A DNA stretch of 5,822 nucleotides from Bacillota bacterium. Lineage in GTDB: Bacteria > Bacillota > Clostridia > Lachnospirales > Lachnospiraceae. A model generated the notes under the pieces. That model was given only the letters and a program-made list of their open reading frames with translations, made no database searches and was not told where the DNA came from. Every line of letters begins with the position of its first letter. The first letter of the stretch is position 1. The position numbers and the translations under genes were made by a program. Location of the stretch: NCBI GenBank assembly GCA_023392535.1, contig JAEVYY010000005.1, forward strand, positions 1 to 5,822, in the 5' to 3' direction. Of this stretch, positions 1 through 5,601 are shown one piece after another.

Positions 1-42
1 GAAACAGAACTATTACCTGATTGACACTAGGACAATTATATC

Positions 43-62
43 ATGGGCTTAACTAAGCCTAT
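43..62. other. Short inverted repeat upstream of ybaB
   Basis: Bases 43-51 can pair with 54-62 (core GGCTTA / TAAGCC, one G-T pair). This gives a short stem with a very tight loop. It is followed by A-rich rather than T-rich sequence, so it is not a convincing rho-independent terminator. It lies in the 132-bp region before ybaB, where dnaX would be expected to end in related genomes. The seven sense codons at 1-21, closed by TGA at 22-24, could be the tail of that gene but are too short to identify. I see no convincing promoter for ybaB here, which fits transcription from an upstream gene. Confidence 0.25.
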
Positions 63-132
63 TGAACAAAAATAATTAATTTATCAAGGTACATTTATGT
101 ATCTAAAAGATATTATACGAGGAGGATATCAT

Positions 133-486
133 ATGGCAAAACGTGGAGGATTTCCAGGTGGTGGTATGCCTGGCAATATGAACAATTTAATGAAACAGGC
201 ACAGAGAATGCAGCGACAGATGGAGGAGAGCCAGAAAGAATTAGAAACGGCTTCTTACACTGCAAAAGCAGGAGGCGGTGCGGTTGAAGTAACGGTTAGT
301 GGAAAAAAAGAAATAACAAAAGTGACTTTATCACAGGAAGTAGTAGACCCTGAAGACATTGAGATGTTAGAGGATTTGGTCATGGCTGCTACGAACGAAG
401 CACTTCGCATGGCGGAGGAGGCAAGTGCAGAAGCAATGTCTAAGATGACAGGCGGACTTGGACTTGGTGGAGGATTGCCTTTCTAA
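133..486 (+). CDS. ybaB: YbaB/EbfC family nucleoid-associated protein
   Basis: Small DNA-binding protein of the YbaB/EbfC family, whose dimers bind and bridge DNA in the nucleoid; the gene usually lies between dnaX and recR. The 117-residue product has the family pattern. A Gly/Met-rich N-terminus (residues 5-16) leads into a long charged helix (about 17-40, with NMNNLMKQAQRMQRQM). A central beta segment follows with AGGGAVEVTVSGK (46-58), then VDPEDIEMLEDLV and a second helix (about 71-104), and a Gly-rich tail ending LPF. I chose the ATG at 133 because GAGGAGG (119-125) sits 7 nt upstream and the protein then begins MAKRGGFPGGG, as in relatives. An in-frame ATG at 97 has only a weak AAGG before it and would add 12 unusual residues. 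The stop codon overlaps the recR start by one base, so translation of the two is probably coupled. Confidence 0.93.
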   Translation: MAKRGGFPGGGMPGNMNNLMKQAQRMQRQMEESQKELETASYTAKAGGGAVEVTVSGKKEITKVTLSQEVVDPEDIEMLEDLVMAATNEALRMAEEASAEAMSKMTGGLGLGGGLPF

Positions 487-1082
487 TGGACTTATATAGT
501 GGACATATTAATAAATTAATAGATGAATTGTCCGCACTTCCGGGGATTGGTACGAAATCAGCACAAAGAATGGCGTTTTATTTAATTAATCTGCCGAAAG
601 AAAAAGTGCTGAGATTTACGAATGCTGTTTTGGAAGCCAAAGAAAATGTACGATACTGTGAAAGATGTTATACATTAACGGATCAGGAAATTTGTCCTAT
701 TTGTGCAAATGTCAAAAGGGACTGGAAAACAATAATGGTCGTGGAAAGTACAAGAGACTTGGCAGCTTATGAGAAGACGGGCAAATACATGGGCGTTTAC
801 CATGTGTTACACGGTGCCATATCACCTATGATTGGGATTGGGCCAAATGATATAAAATTAAAAGAACTCATGCAACGTCTGCAGGATGATATAGAGGAAG
901 TGATCATAGCGACCAATTCTAGTTTAGAGGGAGAGACAACGGCGATGTATATCAGTAAACTGATAAAACCAACGGAAATTAAAGTAACCAGAATTGCAAG
1001 TGGAGTACCAGTTGGGGGAGATCTGGAATATATCGACGAGGTTACTTTGTTGCGAGCATTAGAAGGAAGAACACCGATTTAA
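486..1082 (+). CDS. recR: Recombination mediator protein RecR
   Basis: RecR works with RecO (and RecF) to load RecA on SSB-coated single-stranded DNA during gap and break repair; it forms a ring-shaped clamp. The 198-residue length is standard. Domains in order: a helix-hairpin-helix with LPGIGTKSAQRMAFYL (18-33); a four-cysteine zinc finger, C58-x2-C61-x8-C70-x2-C73; a Toprim domain (about 80-175) with VVESTRD (85-91) and the acidic ATNSSLEGETTA segment (142-153); and the conserved C-terminal stretch SGVPVGGDLEYIDEVTL (172-188) ending in ALEGR. All key residues are present, so it should be functional. The ATG overlaps the ybaB TAA (484-486), and a GGTGGAGG site (466-473) lies inside ybaB at a fairly long 12-nt spacing, which suggests translational coupling. 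Many relatives have a proline in the ATNP motif where this protein has serine. Confidence 0.97.
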   Translation: MDLYSGHINKLIDELSALPGIGTKSAQRMAFYLINLPKEKVLRFTNAVLEAKENVRYCERCYTLTDQEICPICANVKRDWKTIMVVESTRDLAAYEKTGKYMGVYHVLHGAISPMIGIGPNDIKLKELMQRLQDDIEEVIIATNSSLEGETTAMYISKLIKPTEIKVTRIASGVPVGGDLEYIDEVTLLRALEGRTPI

Positions 1083-1103
1083 TAAATGAATGGGGGATTT
1101 AAA

Positions 1104-2144
1104 ATGTCAGTAAGATCAGAACTATTTGGAACGACGAAAGAAGGACAAGACATATTATTATATACAATTGCAAATCATGCAGGTATGAAAGCGCAAGTAA
1201 TCACTTATGGTGCTATTTTAGTTCGCTTATTTGTCCCAAATAAAAAAGGGGAAGTGGATGATGTTGTATTAGGTTATGAAAAGCTGGAAGATTACTATAC
1301 AAATGATAGTTTCTTTGGTGCAACGATAGGGCCATCCGCAAATAGAATTAAGGATGCCAAATTTGTAATAGATGGAAAAACTTATCAATTGGATGTTAAT
1401 GATGGGCCGAATAATTTACATAGTCATCATGTGATTGGATTCCATAAACAAGTGTGGGATGCCATTCATACAGAAAATAGTGTAACACTATCTCTTTATA
1501 GTGATGATGGAGCAATGGGATTTCCAGGAAATAAAGAAATAAGTGTGACTTATACCTTAACAGAAGAAAATGAACTTCAGATTCATTATGAAGGAAAAAG
1601 TGATAAGAAGACGGTACTTAATCTGACCAATCATACTTATTTCAACCTTGCAGGACACAAAGAAAAAGAAATCTATGATGAGATCTTATGGATGAAAGCC
1701 AGTCGCTATACACCAGTGGTAGCGGGTGCTATTCCTACCGGTGAGCTGGCATCAGTGGCGGGTACACCAATGGACTTTACGACACCAAAAGCAATCGGTA
1801 AAGACATTCATTCAGATTGGGAACAACTCAATCTTGTGATGGGATATGACCATAATTGGGTTATTGATGATTATAATGGAAAGTTACAATTGGTTGCAAA
1901 AGTAACGGATGAGAAAGCAGCCCGCGAAATGGAAGTGTACACAGATCTTCCGGGTATACAGTTCTATGCAGGAAACTGTATTGCACCTGTAATCGGCAAG
2001 GAAGGAGCGCATTACGGCCCTAGAAAGGCACTCTGTCTGGAGACTCAATATTTTCCGAATTCAGCAAATGACAGTAATTTTGAGCAACCTTTCTTTGGAG
2101 CTGATAAAAAGTATAATACGACAACAATCTACAAATTTAAATAA
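1104..2144 (+). CDS. galM: Aldose 1-epimerase (mutarotase)
   Basis: Interconverts the alpha and beta anomers of galactose, glucose and related aldoses in the cytosol, feeding for example the Leloir pathway. The 346-residue length is typical and there is no signal peptide. Family landmarks: GATIGPSANRI (72-82); NNLH with His106 matching the first catalytic-site histidine; LNLTNHTYFNLAG (172-184) with the general-acid His177; GYDHNWV (247-253) with substrate-binding Asp249; and CLETQYFPNSAN (311-322) with the catalytic base Glu313. The usual LHGG is LHSH here. I chose the ATG at 1104 because GGGGG (1092-1096) is 7 nt upstream; an in-frame ATG at 1086 has no site and adds six residues. It begins 21 nt after recR and is probably read from the same transcript, ending at the terminator just downstream. 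No other sugar genes are nearby, so its substrate cannot be inferred from context. Confidence 0.94.
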   Translation: MSVRSELFGTTKEGQDILLYTIANHAGMKAQVITYGAILVRLFVPNKKGEVDDVVLGYEKLEDYYTNDSFFGATIGPSANRIKDAKFVIDGKTYQLDVNDGPNNLHSHHVIGFHKQVWDAIHTENSVTLSLYSDDGAMGFPGNKEISVTYTLTEENELQIHYEGKSDKKTVLNLTNHTYFNLAGHKEKEIYDEILWMKASRYTPVVAGAIPTGELASVAGTPMDFTTPKAIGKDIHSDWEQLNLVMGYDHNWVIDDYNGKLQLVAKVTDEKAAREMEVYTDLPGIQFYAGNCIAPVIGKEGAHYGPRKALCLETQYFPNSANDSNFEQPFFGADKKYNTTTIYKFK

Positions 2145-2182
2145 GAGCCCAATCCTATTGTTTCATCACAATGAGAACGGTT

Positions 2183-2226
2183 AAGAGCATTCTGGCTAAG
2201 CTGGCAAGGAATGCTCTTTTATTTAT
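2183..2226 (+). terminator. Rho-independent terminator after galM
   Basis: A perfect 10-bp stem, AAGAGCATTC (2183-2192) with GAATGCTCTT (2209-2218), encloses a 16-nt loop and runs straight into TTTTATTTAT. It begins 39 nt after the galM stop and should end the ybaB-recR-galM transcript. It separates that unit from the LysM gene. Confidence 0.85.
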
Positions 2227-2258
2227 GTCGAAAAAAACACCGGTTCTGTCGACATAAA
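2222..2258. promoter_or_regulatory. Inverted repeat with Spo0A-box-like site, possible operator
   Basis: A perfect 9-bp inverted repeat, TTTATGTCG (2222-2230) and CGACATAAA (2250-2258), flanks a 19-nt centre containing ACCGGT. The left arm runs into TGTCGAA (2226-2232), an exact match to the core 0A box bound by Spo0A in Bacillus and Clostridium. The right arm lies in the palindrome TGTCGACA (2247-2254), which matches six of the seven 0A-box bases. A further GACATAAA follows at 2261-2268. The site lies about 90-120 bp before the LysM gene and has no T-tract of its own, so it looks more like a protein-binding site than a second terminator. The link to Spo0A is inferred from the motif alone. 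Confidence 0.4.
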
Positions 2259-2273
2259 AGGACATAAAAAAAA

Positions 2274-2302
2274 TTGCTATTGTGATATATTTCTCCTAGA
2301 TG
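2274..2302 (+). promoter_or_regulatory. Weak candidate promoter for the LysM gene
   Basis: After the terminator the LysM gene needs its own promoter, but no consensus one is visible. Two options exist. One is TTGCTA (2274-2279) with TAGATG (2297-2302) at 17 bp, a poor -10. The other is an extended -10, TGaTATATT (2283-2291), without a good -35. Poor core elements downstream of an 0A-like box would fit an activator-dependent promoter, but this is inference. Confidence 0.25.
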
Positions 2303-2345
2303 ACGAGCTAATAGAGCAAAATAAATATGGGAAGGGGTTGAAAAA

Positions 2346-3623
2346 ATGGAGTTGCCCAAAAATATATGTCAAATAGGAGAAAACGATAAAAATAATTGTA
2401 TCTACATAGAAGATTATGTAATAACATACCTGCACCAAGTATCTGCCGCAATGGAGCTTGGTTCAAGAGCGATTGCATTACTTGGTAAAATTGAGCGGCA
2501 GGATGAAAAAAATTACTTTTTTATATACGGTGCTGTTTGCAGTGAAAAAAAGAGGTTGGAAGATGGGAAACCCCTTTTTGATCTGGAAGATGAAAAATTT
2601 ATTGACGAACAAAAAGAAGAATATTTTCATTCTTTAGCCATCATAGGGTGGGCTGTCATAGAAAATGAATTCAATACAATTTCAGAAGATGGAATATGGA
2701 AACGGAATAGCTCATCGGCTTGGCAGAATGAACAAAAATTATACCTAAAGATGAATTTATCTCAAAAAGAAGAACAGTGGAAATTGTATCAAAATGGAAT
2801 TGCAAAGGCAATTTCTGGGTATGCCATCTTTTATGATAGAAATGAGATGATGCAAGGCTATTTAATTGCATGGCACAAAGAAAAGAAAAACTATACAATT
2901 GAAAATGTATCGGATAGTGCAGCAAGACAATTTCGTTCCATTGTGATGGAAAAACAAGACCTAAATTATGCAAAAAAGATTATGTCCGTGTTTTATGGAG
3001 TGTGTACTCTTCTCATGATCACACTCTGTGTGATAGGGGTCACTACCTTAAATCATTATGATAAGATGATTCAAGTGGAAAATTCAATCACGCAGCTGGT
3101 ACAAGCTATGAATGAGAAAGAAGAAGTAGAAGAAACAAATGGAATGGAACAATTCAGTGAGCCTGTAGTGGTAGACCAACGGTCACTCCCAAAGGAAGAA
3201 GATGTAAGTGAAATGACCACGGAAGAGGTAAGTCAAGCAGAAGAGGTAAGTCAAGCAGAAGAGGTAAGTCAAACAGAAGGTGAAAGTCAAACAGAAGGTG
3301 AAATTGCAGAAGCAGTAAATTTTCAAAAAGGTGAAGTTTTTGATAATGAAGTGTCCGCACCACAAGAACAAGCAGAATCAGTTTCTACAGAAGATATCGT
3401 GGAACCGCAAAAAAGTGAGACCAATGAAAGTGCAAATGTTGAAGTAGCAAAAGAAGAAACAGAAAAAAAATATATGGAGTATTATGTAAAAGAGGGTGAT
3501 ACATTGGCTGCAATTAGTCTTCAATATTATCACACTACAAATATGGTAAGCAATATATGCCAAGTAAATGCAATAGATAATCCTGACAATATTATTATGG
3601 GACAAAAAATTTTACTACCATAA
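2346..3623 (+). CDS. Membrane-anchored LysM domain protein with cytosolic N-domain
   Basis: A 425-residue protein predicted to anchor in the membrane and reach peptidoglycan. Residues 1-212 are a soluble, presumably cytosolic, alpha/beta domain (LPKNICQIGE near the start, IYIEDYVITYL at 19-29, then RAIALLGKIE, FFIYGAV and YFHSLAIIGWAVI at 93-105). The pattern recalls a degenerate MPN/JAB-like fold without the HxH...SxxD metal motif; this is a weak suggestion. One transmembrane helix spans about 213-235. A Glu/Ser/Thr/Gln-rich linker (about 240-375) contains tandem EEVSQA hexapeptides, and a C-terminal LysM domain (about 378-425) has YYVKEGDTLAAIS, NAIDNPDNI and GQKILLP. LysM domains bind N-acetylglucosamine-containing glycans. 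AAGGGG (2332-2337), 8 nt before the ATG, supports the start. Related proteins occur beside DUF5711 and cvpA genes in Lachnospiraceae, as far as I recall. The precise role is unknown. Confidence 0.85.
   Translation: MELPKNICQIGENDKNNCIYIEDYVITYLHQVSAAMELGSRAIALLGKIERQDEKNYFFIYGAVCSEKKRLEDGKPLFDLEDEKFIDEQKEEYFHSLAIIGWAVIENEFNTISEDGIWKRNSSSAWQNEQKLYLKMNLSQKEEQWKLYQNGIAKAISGYAIFYDRNEMMQGYLIAWHKEKKNYTIENVSDSAARQFRSIVMEKQDLNYAKKIMSVFYGVCTLLMITLCVIGVTTLNHYDKMIQVENSITQLVQAMNEKEEVEETNGMEQFSEPVVVDQRSLPKEEDVSEMTTEEVSQAEEVSQAEEVSQTEGESQTEGEIAEAVNFQKGEVFDNEVSAPQEQAESVSTEDIVEPQKSETNESANVEVAKEETEKKYMEYYVKEGDTLAAISLQYYHTTNMVSNICQVNAIDNPDNIIMGQKILLP
3222..3311 (+). repeat. In-frame 18-bp tandem repeat in the LysM gene
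   Basis: The 18-bp unit GAAGAGGTAAGTCAAGCA occurs at 3222-3239 and again, identically, at 3240-3257. It recurs with one change at 3258-3275, with more changes at 3276-3293, and decays at 3294-3311. Each unit encodes EEVSQA or a variant (EGESQT), so copy changes would lengthen or shorten the extracytoplasmic linker in six-residue steps without breaking the frame. Confidence 0.9.
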
Positions 3624-3630
3624 TTAAGTT

Positions 3631-3670
3631 ATGATATAATGAGCGCAAGAGAGTTAAGTGCAAAGCATTT
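3631..3670 (+). repeat. 40-bp direct repeat, copy A
   Basis: Matches copy B (3710-3749) at 37 of 40 bases, 79 bp apart. It opens with TGATATAAT (3632-3640), a consensus extended -10 box. It ends in a hairpin whose arms extend just past the repeat: GTTAAGTGC (3653-3661) pairs with GCATTTAAC (3665-3673) around an AAA loop, 9 bp including one G-T pair. The repeat starts only 8 nt after the LysM stop codon. No T-tract follows, so it is not a typical terminator. Confidence 0.85.
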
Positions 3671-3690
3671 AACGAACGGCGAATGACGAA

Positions 3691-3712
3691 CATGAACAGC
3701 ATTATGTTCATG
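3691..3712. repeat. Inverted repeat between the two 40-bp repeats
   Basis: CATGAACA (3691-3698) and TGTTCATG (3705-3712) form a perfect 8-bp stem with a 6-nt loop. The right arm overlaps the first bases of repeat copy B and ends within its extended -10 box (TGATATAAT), so a protein or structure here could affect that putative promoter. There is no following T-tract. Confidence 0.5.
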
Positions 3713-3749
3713 ATATAATGACCGCAAGGGAGTTAGGTGCAAAGCATTT
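3710..3749 (+). repeat. 40-bp direct repeat, copy B
   Basis: Second copy of the repeat at 3631-3670, with three substitutions. It keeps TGATATAAT (3711-3719) and the GTGCAAAGCATTT hairpin core. One difference (A3657 to G3736) replaces an A-T pair with a G-T pair, so the stem could still form in RNA, though it is weaker and shorter than in copy A. It ends 35 bp before the DUF5711 start codon. Confidence 0.85.
3711..3719 (+). promoter_or_regulatory. Extended -10 promoter candidate for the DUF5711-cvpA unit
   Basis: TGaTATAAT is a perfect extended -10 element. The sequence at the -35 distance (around 3691-3696) is poor, which extended -10 promoters can tolerate. Transcription would start near 3726, giving a leader of about 60 nt that begins with the repeat hairpin. 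The same element in copy A (3632-3640) could be a second start, near 3647. Confidence 0.4.
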
Positions 3750-3784
3750 GCCCAAAACATATATGATAAAGAACAGGAAAATCA

Positions 3785-4975
3785 ATGACTAATATAAGAG
3801 CATACGAGAAGAAAAAAGAGAGTAATGCCAATAGTGATTACAATAAAGTAATCATTCAGCATAAACTGCGTATATTTTATCGTGCGTTGTTATCTATGCT
3901 ATTGGCAGCGGCAGTACTTACTGCTCTTTATATCAGTAATTTAAATAAGATCTACACAGAATATCAAGTTATAACGTCTACGAAGCGAACAAAGATAGAG
4001 AACGCCGTAAGTGAAAATTTGAACGGAAATATACTAACCTATAGCAACGATGGTGCAAATTGTACTGATATAAAAGGAAATGTATTATGGAACCAGACTT
4101 TTGAGATGCAGAATCCAATGGTAGAGATTAACGGTAAAGTCGCAGCAATAGCCGACTATAATGGCAGAATTATTTATGTTGTTGATGATACAGGTTCCAT
4201 GGGCCAAATTGATACGGGCATGCCGATCCGCACTATCTGCGTGTCACAGAATGGAGTCGTAGCAGCAGTATTGGACGATTCTGATGTAAATGCGATCTAT
4301 TTATATAATAGCAAAGGGGATACCATTGCTTATTTTAAGACGACCATGAAAAAAAGCGGTTATCCAATTTCTGTGGCAATCTCAGAAAACAGTGAAATCG
4401 TGATTGTTTCTTATCTTTATTTAGATCGTGGAATTGTTACATCGAATGTAGCTTTTTACAATTTTGGACCAGTAGGACAAAATGAGGTAGATAATTATGT
4501 GAGCGGTTATAGTTATTCCGATGCGCTTGTTCCGGAAGTAGGGTTCTTGAGTAATACGACTTCTTTTGCATTGGCAGATAACAGACTTGTAATATATAAG
4601 GGTAAGCAGATACCGACAAGTCATGCAGAAGTTCTTTTGAATGATGAAGTGCAAAGTGTTTATTATAATGAAGATTACATAGCTCTAGTATACTTGAACG
4701 CAAGTGGTACCACAAAATATAAAATGGATATCTACAATGATTCTGGGAAAGTTATTTTGTCAAAAGAATTTGATATAGACTATACAGATATATTCTTTCA
4801 TGGAGGTTGTGTGATCGTATATAATGAATCGGAGTGTCTGATCAGCAATATGAAAGGTAAAGAAAAATTTAACGGGAAGTTTAAATCGACCGTTGAGACG
4901 TTGATACCGACGTCAAAAATATCAGAGTTCATTACTATTACGACAGATAAAATTGCAACCATAGAGTTGAAATAG
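3785..4975 (+). CDS. DUF5711 family membrane-anchored protein
   Basis: A 396-residue protein with a basic cytosolic N-terminus (1-30), one transmembrane helix (about 31-51, rich in Leu and Ala) and a large extracytoplasmic domain. The domain is made of repeated short beta-strand motifs such as TDIKGNVLWNQ (94-104), NGRIIYVVDDTG (126-137), SDVNAIYLYNSKGD (166-179) and KMDIYNDSGKV (313-323). These suggest a beta-propeller or WD40-like fold. The segment from GANCTDIKGNVLWNQ through MPIRT and VAFYNFGPVGQNEVDNYVSG matches what I recognise as the DUF5711 family, common in Lachnospiraceae. No catalytic motif is visible and the biochemical function is unknown; a sensing or scaffolding role at the envelope would be a guess. 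AGGA (3775-3778) lies 6 nt before the ATG. The stop codon is embedded in the cvpA Shine-Dalgarno site, so the two proteins are probably made together. Confidence 0.85.
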   Translation: MTNIRAYEKKKESNANSDYNKVIIQHKLRIFYRALLSMLLAAAVLTALYISNLNKIYTEYQVITSTKRTKIENAVSENLNGNILTYSNDGANCTDIKGNVLWNQTFEMQNPMVEINGKVAAIADYNGRIIYVVDDTGSMGQIDTGMPIRTICVSQNGVVAAVLDDSDVNAIYLYNSKGDTIAYFKTTMKKSGYPISVAISENSEIVIVSYLYLDRGIVTSNVAFYNFGPVGQNEVDNYVSGYSYSDALVPEVGFLSNTTSFALADNRLVIYKGKQIPTSHAEVLLNDEVQSVYYNEDYIALVYLNASGTTKYKMDIYNDSGKVILSKEFDIDYTDIFFHGGCVIVYNESECLISNMKGKEKFNGKFKSTVETLIPTSKISEFITITTDKIATIELK

Positions 4976-4979
4976 GAGG
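4974..4979 (+). promoter_or_regulatory. Shine-Dalgarno site overlapping the DUF5711 stop
   Basis: A full-consensus AGGAGG shares its first two bases with the TAG stop (4973-4975) and sits 5 nt before the GTG at 4985. It fixes the unusual GTG start of the CvpA gene and implies that ribosomes ending DUF5711 translation stand on this site. Confidence 0.85.
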
Positions 4980-4984
4980 CTTTT

Positions 4985-5464
4985 GTGAATATTGTTTTAA
5001 TTATAGTTTTGATTATTATTGCTTGCTCAGCAATAAATGGGTTTAAAAAAGGAATGATAGATGAGCTCATATCTTTCGTTTCTTTTATAGCGGGTATTTC
5101 ATTGCTTGGAATTGTCGTATCTGTTATAAGCAATTATATGACAAAGCAAAACAGTAAAATGATCCTAGGAATTGTTCTATTCATTGCTATTGTTATCTTA
5201 GTGCAGATAGCTCAATTTATTTCAAAAGGTCTTCGCCTGATATTCCATTTGCCAATTATTAGTGGTGTGAACAAAATTGCAGGATTCGCTTTAGGAATTT
5301 TAGAAGGAATTGTTATGTTATGGATTCTATTTATCATCCTGCGTTTTTTTACATTTGGAAATGTAGGGATAAAGATCATGGAAGGTGTCAGACAGAGTTC
5401 TTTTCTTACCTATTTGTATCAGAATAATTATATTAATAATATTTTTTCTATTTTTATTAAATAA
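4985..5464 (+). CDS. cvpA: CvpA family membrane protein
   Basis: An integral membrane protein of 159 residues with about four hydrophobic segments (roughly 2-19, 28-49, 59-82 and 97-122). It carries the CvpA family pattern: NGFKKGMIDEL (18-28) just after the first helix, and NKIAGFALGILEGIVMLW (96-113) with the characteristic small-residue spacing. CvpA was named for colicin V production in Escherichia coli, but in Gram-positive bacteria its role is poorly defined and probably concerns the envelope. No colicin genes are present, so that name should not be read literally here. Translation starts at GTG, supported by AGGAGG 5 nt upstream and a 9-nt gap from the DUF5711 gene. The tail after residue 125 is short and may be outside the membrane. 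No GC-rich terminator follows, so transcripts may read into the downstream promoters. Confidence 0.85.
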   Translation: MNIVLIIVLIIIACSAINGFKKGMIDELISFVSFIAGISLLGIVVSVISNYMTKQNSKMILGIVLFIAIVILVQIAQFISKGLRLIFHLPIISGVNKIAGFALGILEGIVMLWILFIILRFFTFGNVGIKIMEGVRQSSFLTYLYQNNYINNIFSIFIK

Positions 5465-5468
5465 GGTA

Positions 5469-5499
5469 TTGACAAACTAGGCTGGTATAGTGTTATAAT
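5469..5499 (+). promoter_or_regulatory. Strong sigma-A-type promoter P1
   Basis: TTGACA (5469-5474) and TATAAT (5494-5499) are both perfect hexamers, 19 bp apart, and the -10 is extended by TG (5491-5492). The T/A-rich end of cvpA just upstream could act as an UP element. The expected start is near 5506. The long spacer is partly offset by the extended -10. No protein gene with a ribosome site follows, which points to a stable RNA operon. Confidence 0.8.
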
Positions 5500-5566
5500 A
5501 AAAATCCACCGCGAAAAGAAACAAAATATTTAAAAAGCGAGTGAAAAAAAGAATTTAAAAAAAGTG

Positions 5567-5595
5567 TTGACAAAGAATCGCACACATGATATTCT
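5567..5595 (+). promoter_or_regulatory. Strong sigma-A-type promoter P2
   Basis: TTGACA (5567-5572) and TATTCT (5590-5595) are separated by an ideal 17 bp, with a TG extension at 5587-5588. The A-tract region 5523-5565 upstream resembles an UP element. The start would be near 5601-5602. Tandem strong promoters about 100 bp apart are the usual arrangement for rRNA operons of Firmicutes such as B. subtilis. Confidence 0.8.
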
Positions 5596-5601
5596 ATCAG
5601 A

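Noticed and set aside
1..24. Possible C-terminal end of dnaX (reading E-T-E-L-L-P-D then TGA)
   Set aside because: Seven codons are too few to recognise, and frame 2 stays open to 51, so the gene end cannot be assigned from this window.
21..42. TTGACA followed by TATATC as a ybaB promoter
   Set aside because: The spacing is only about 10 bp and no -10-like hexamer lies at 16-18 bp.
2671..3605. Minus-strand open frames opposite the LysM gene, at 2671-2973, 3154-3371 and 3378-3605
   Set aside because: They are opposite a well-supported gene, have low-complexity Leu/Phe/His-rich products and match no family. Those at 3154-3371 exist because the 18-bp repeat keeps frames open.
3653..3712. Hairpins after the LysM gene as its transcription terminator
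   Set aside because: Neither the 3653-3673 nor the 3691-3712 stem is followed by a run of T, so termination is not supported.
4421..5133. Minus-strand open frames opposite DUF5711 and cvpA
   Set aside because: They overlap convincing plus-strand genes, give no recognisable protein and show no supporting context.
5506..5515. CCACCGCG as part of a T-box riboswitch
   Set aside because: Only the ACCGCG bases resemble the T-box. It lies at the predicted P1 start with no upstream specifier stem and no following terminator.
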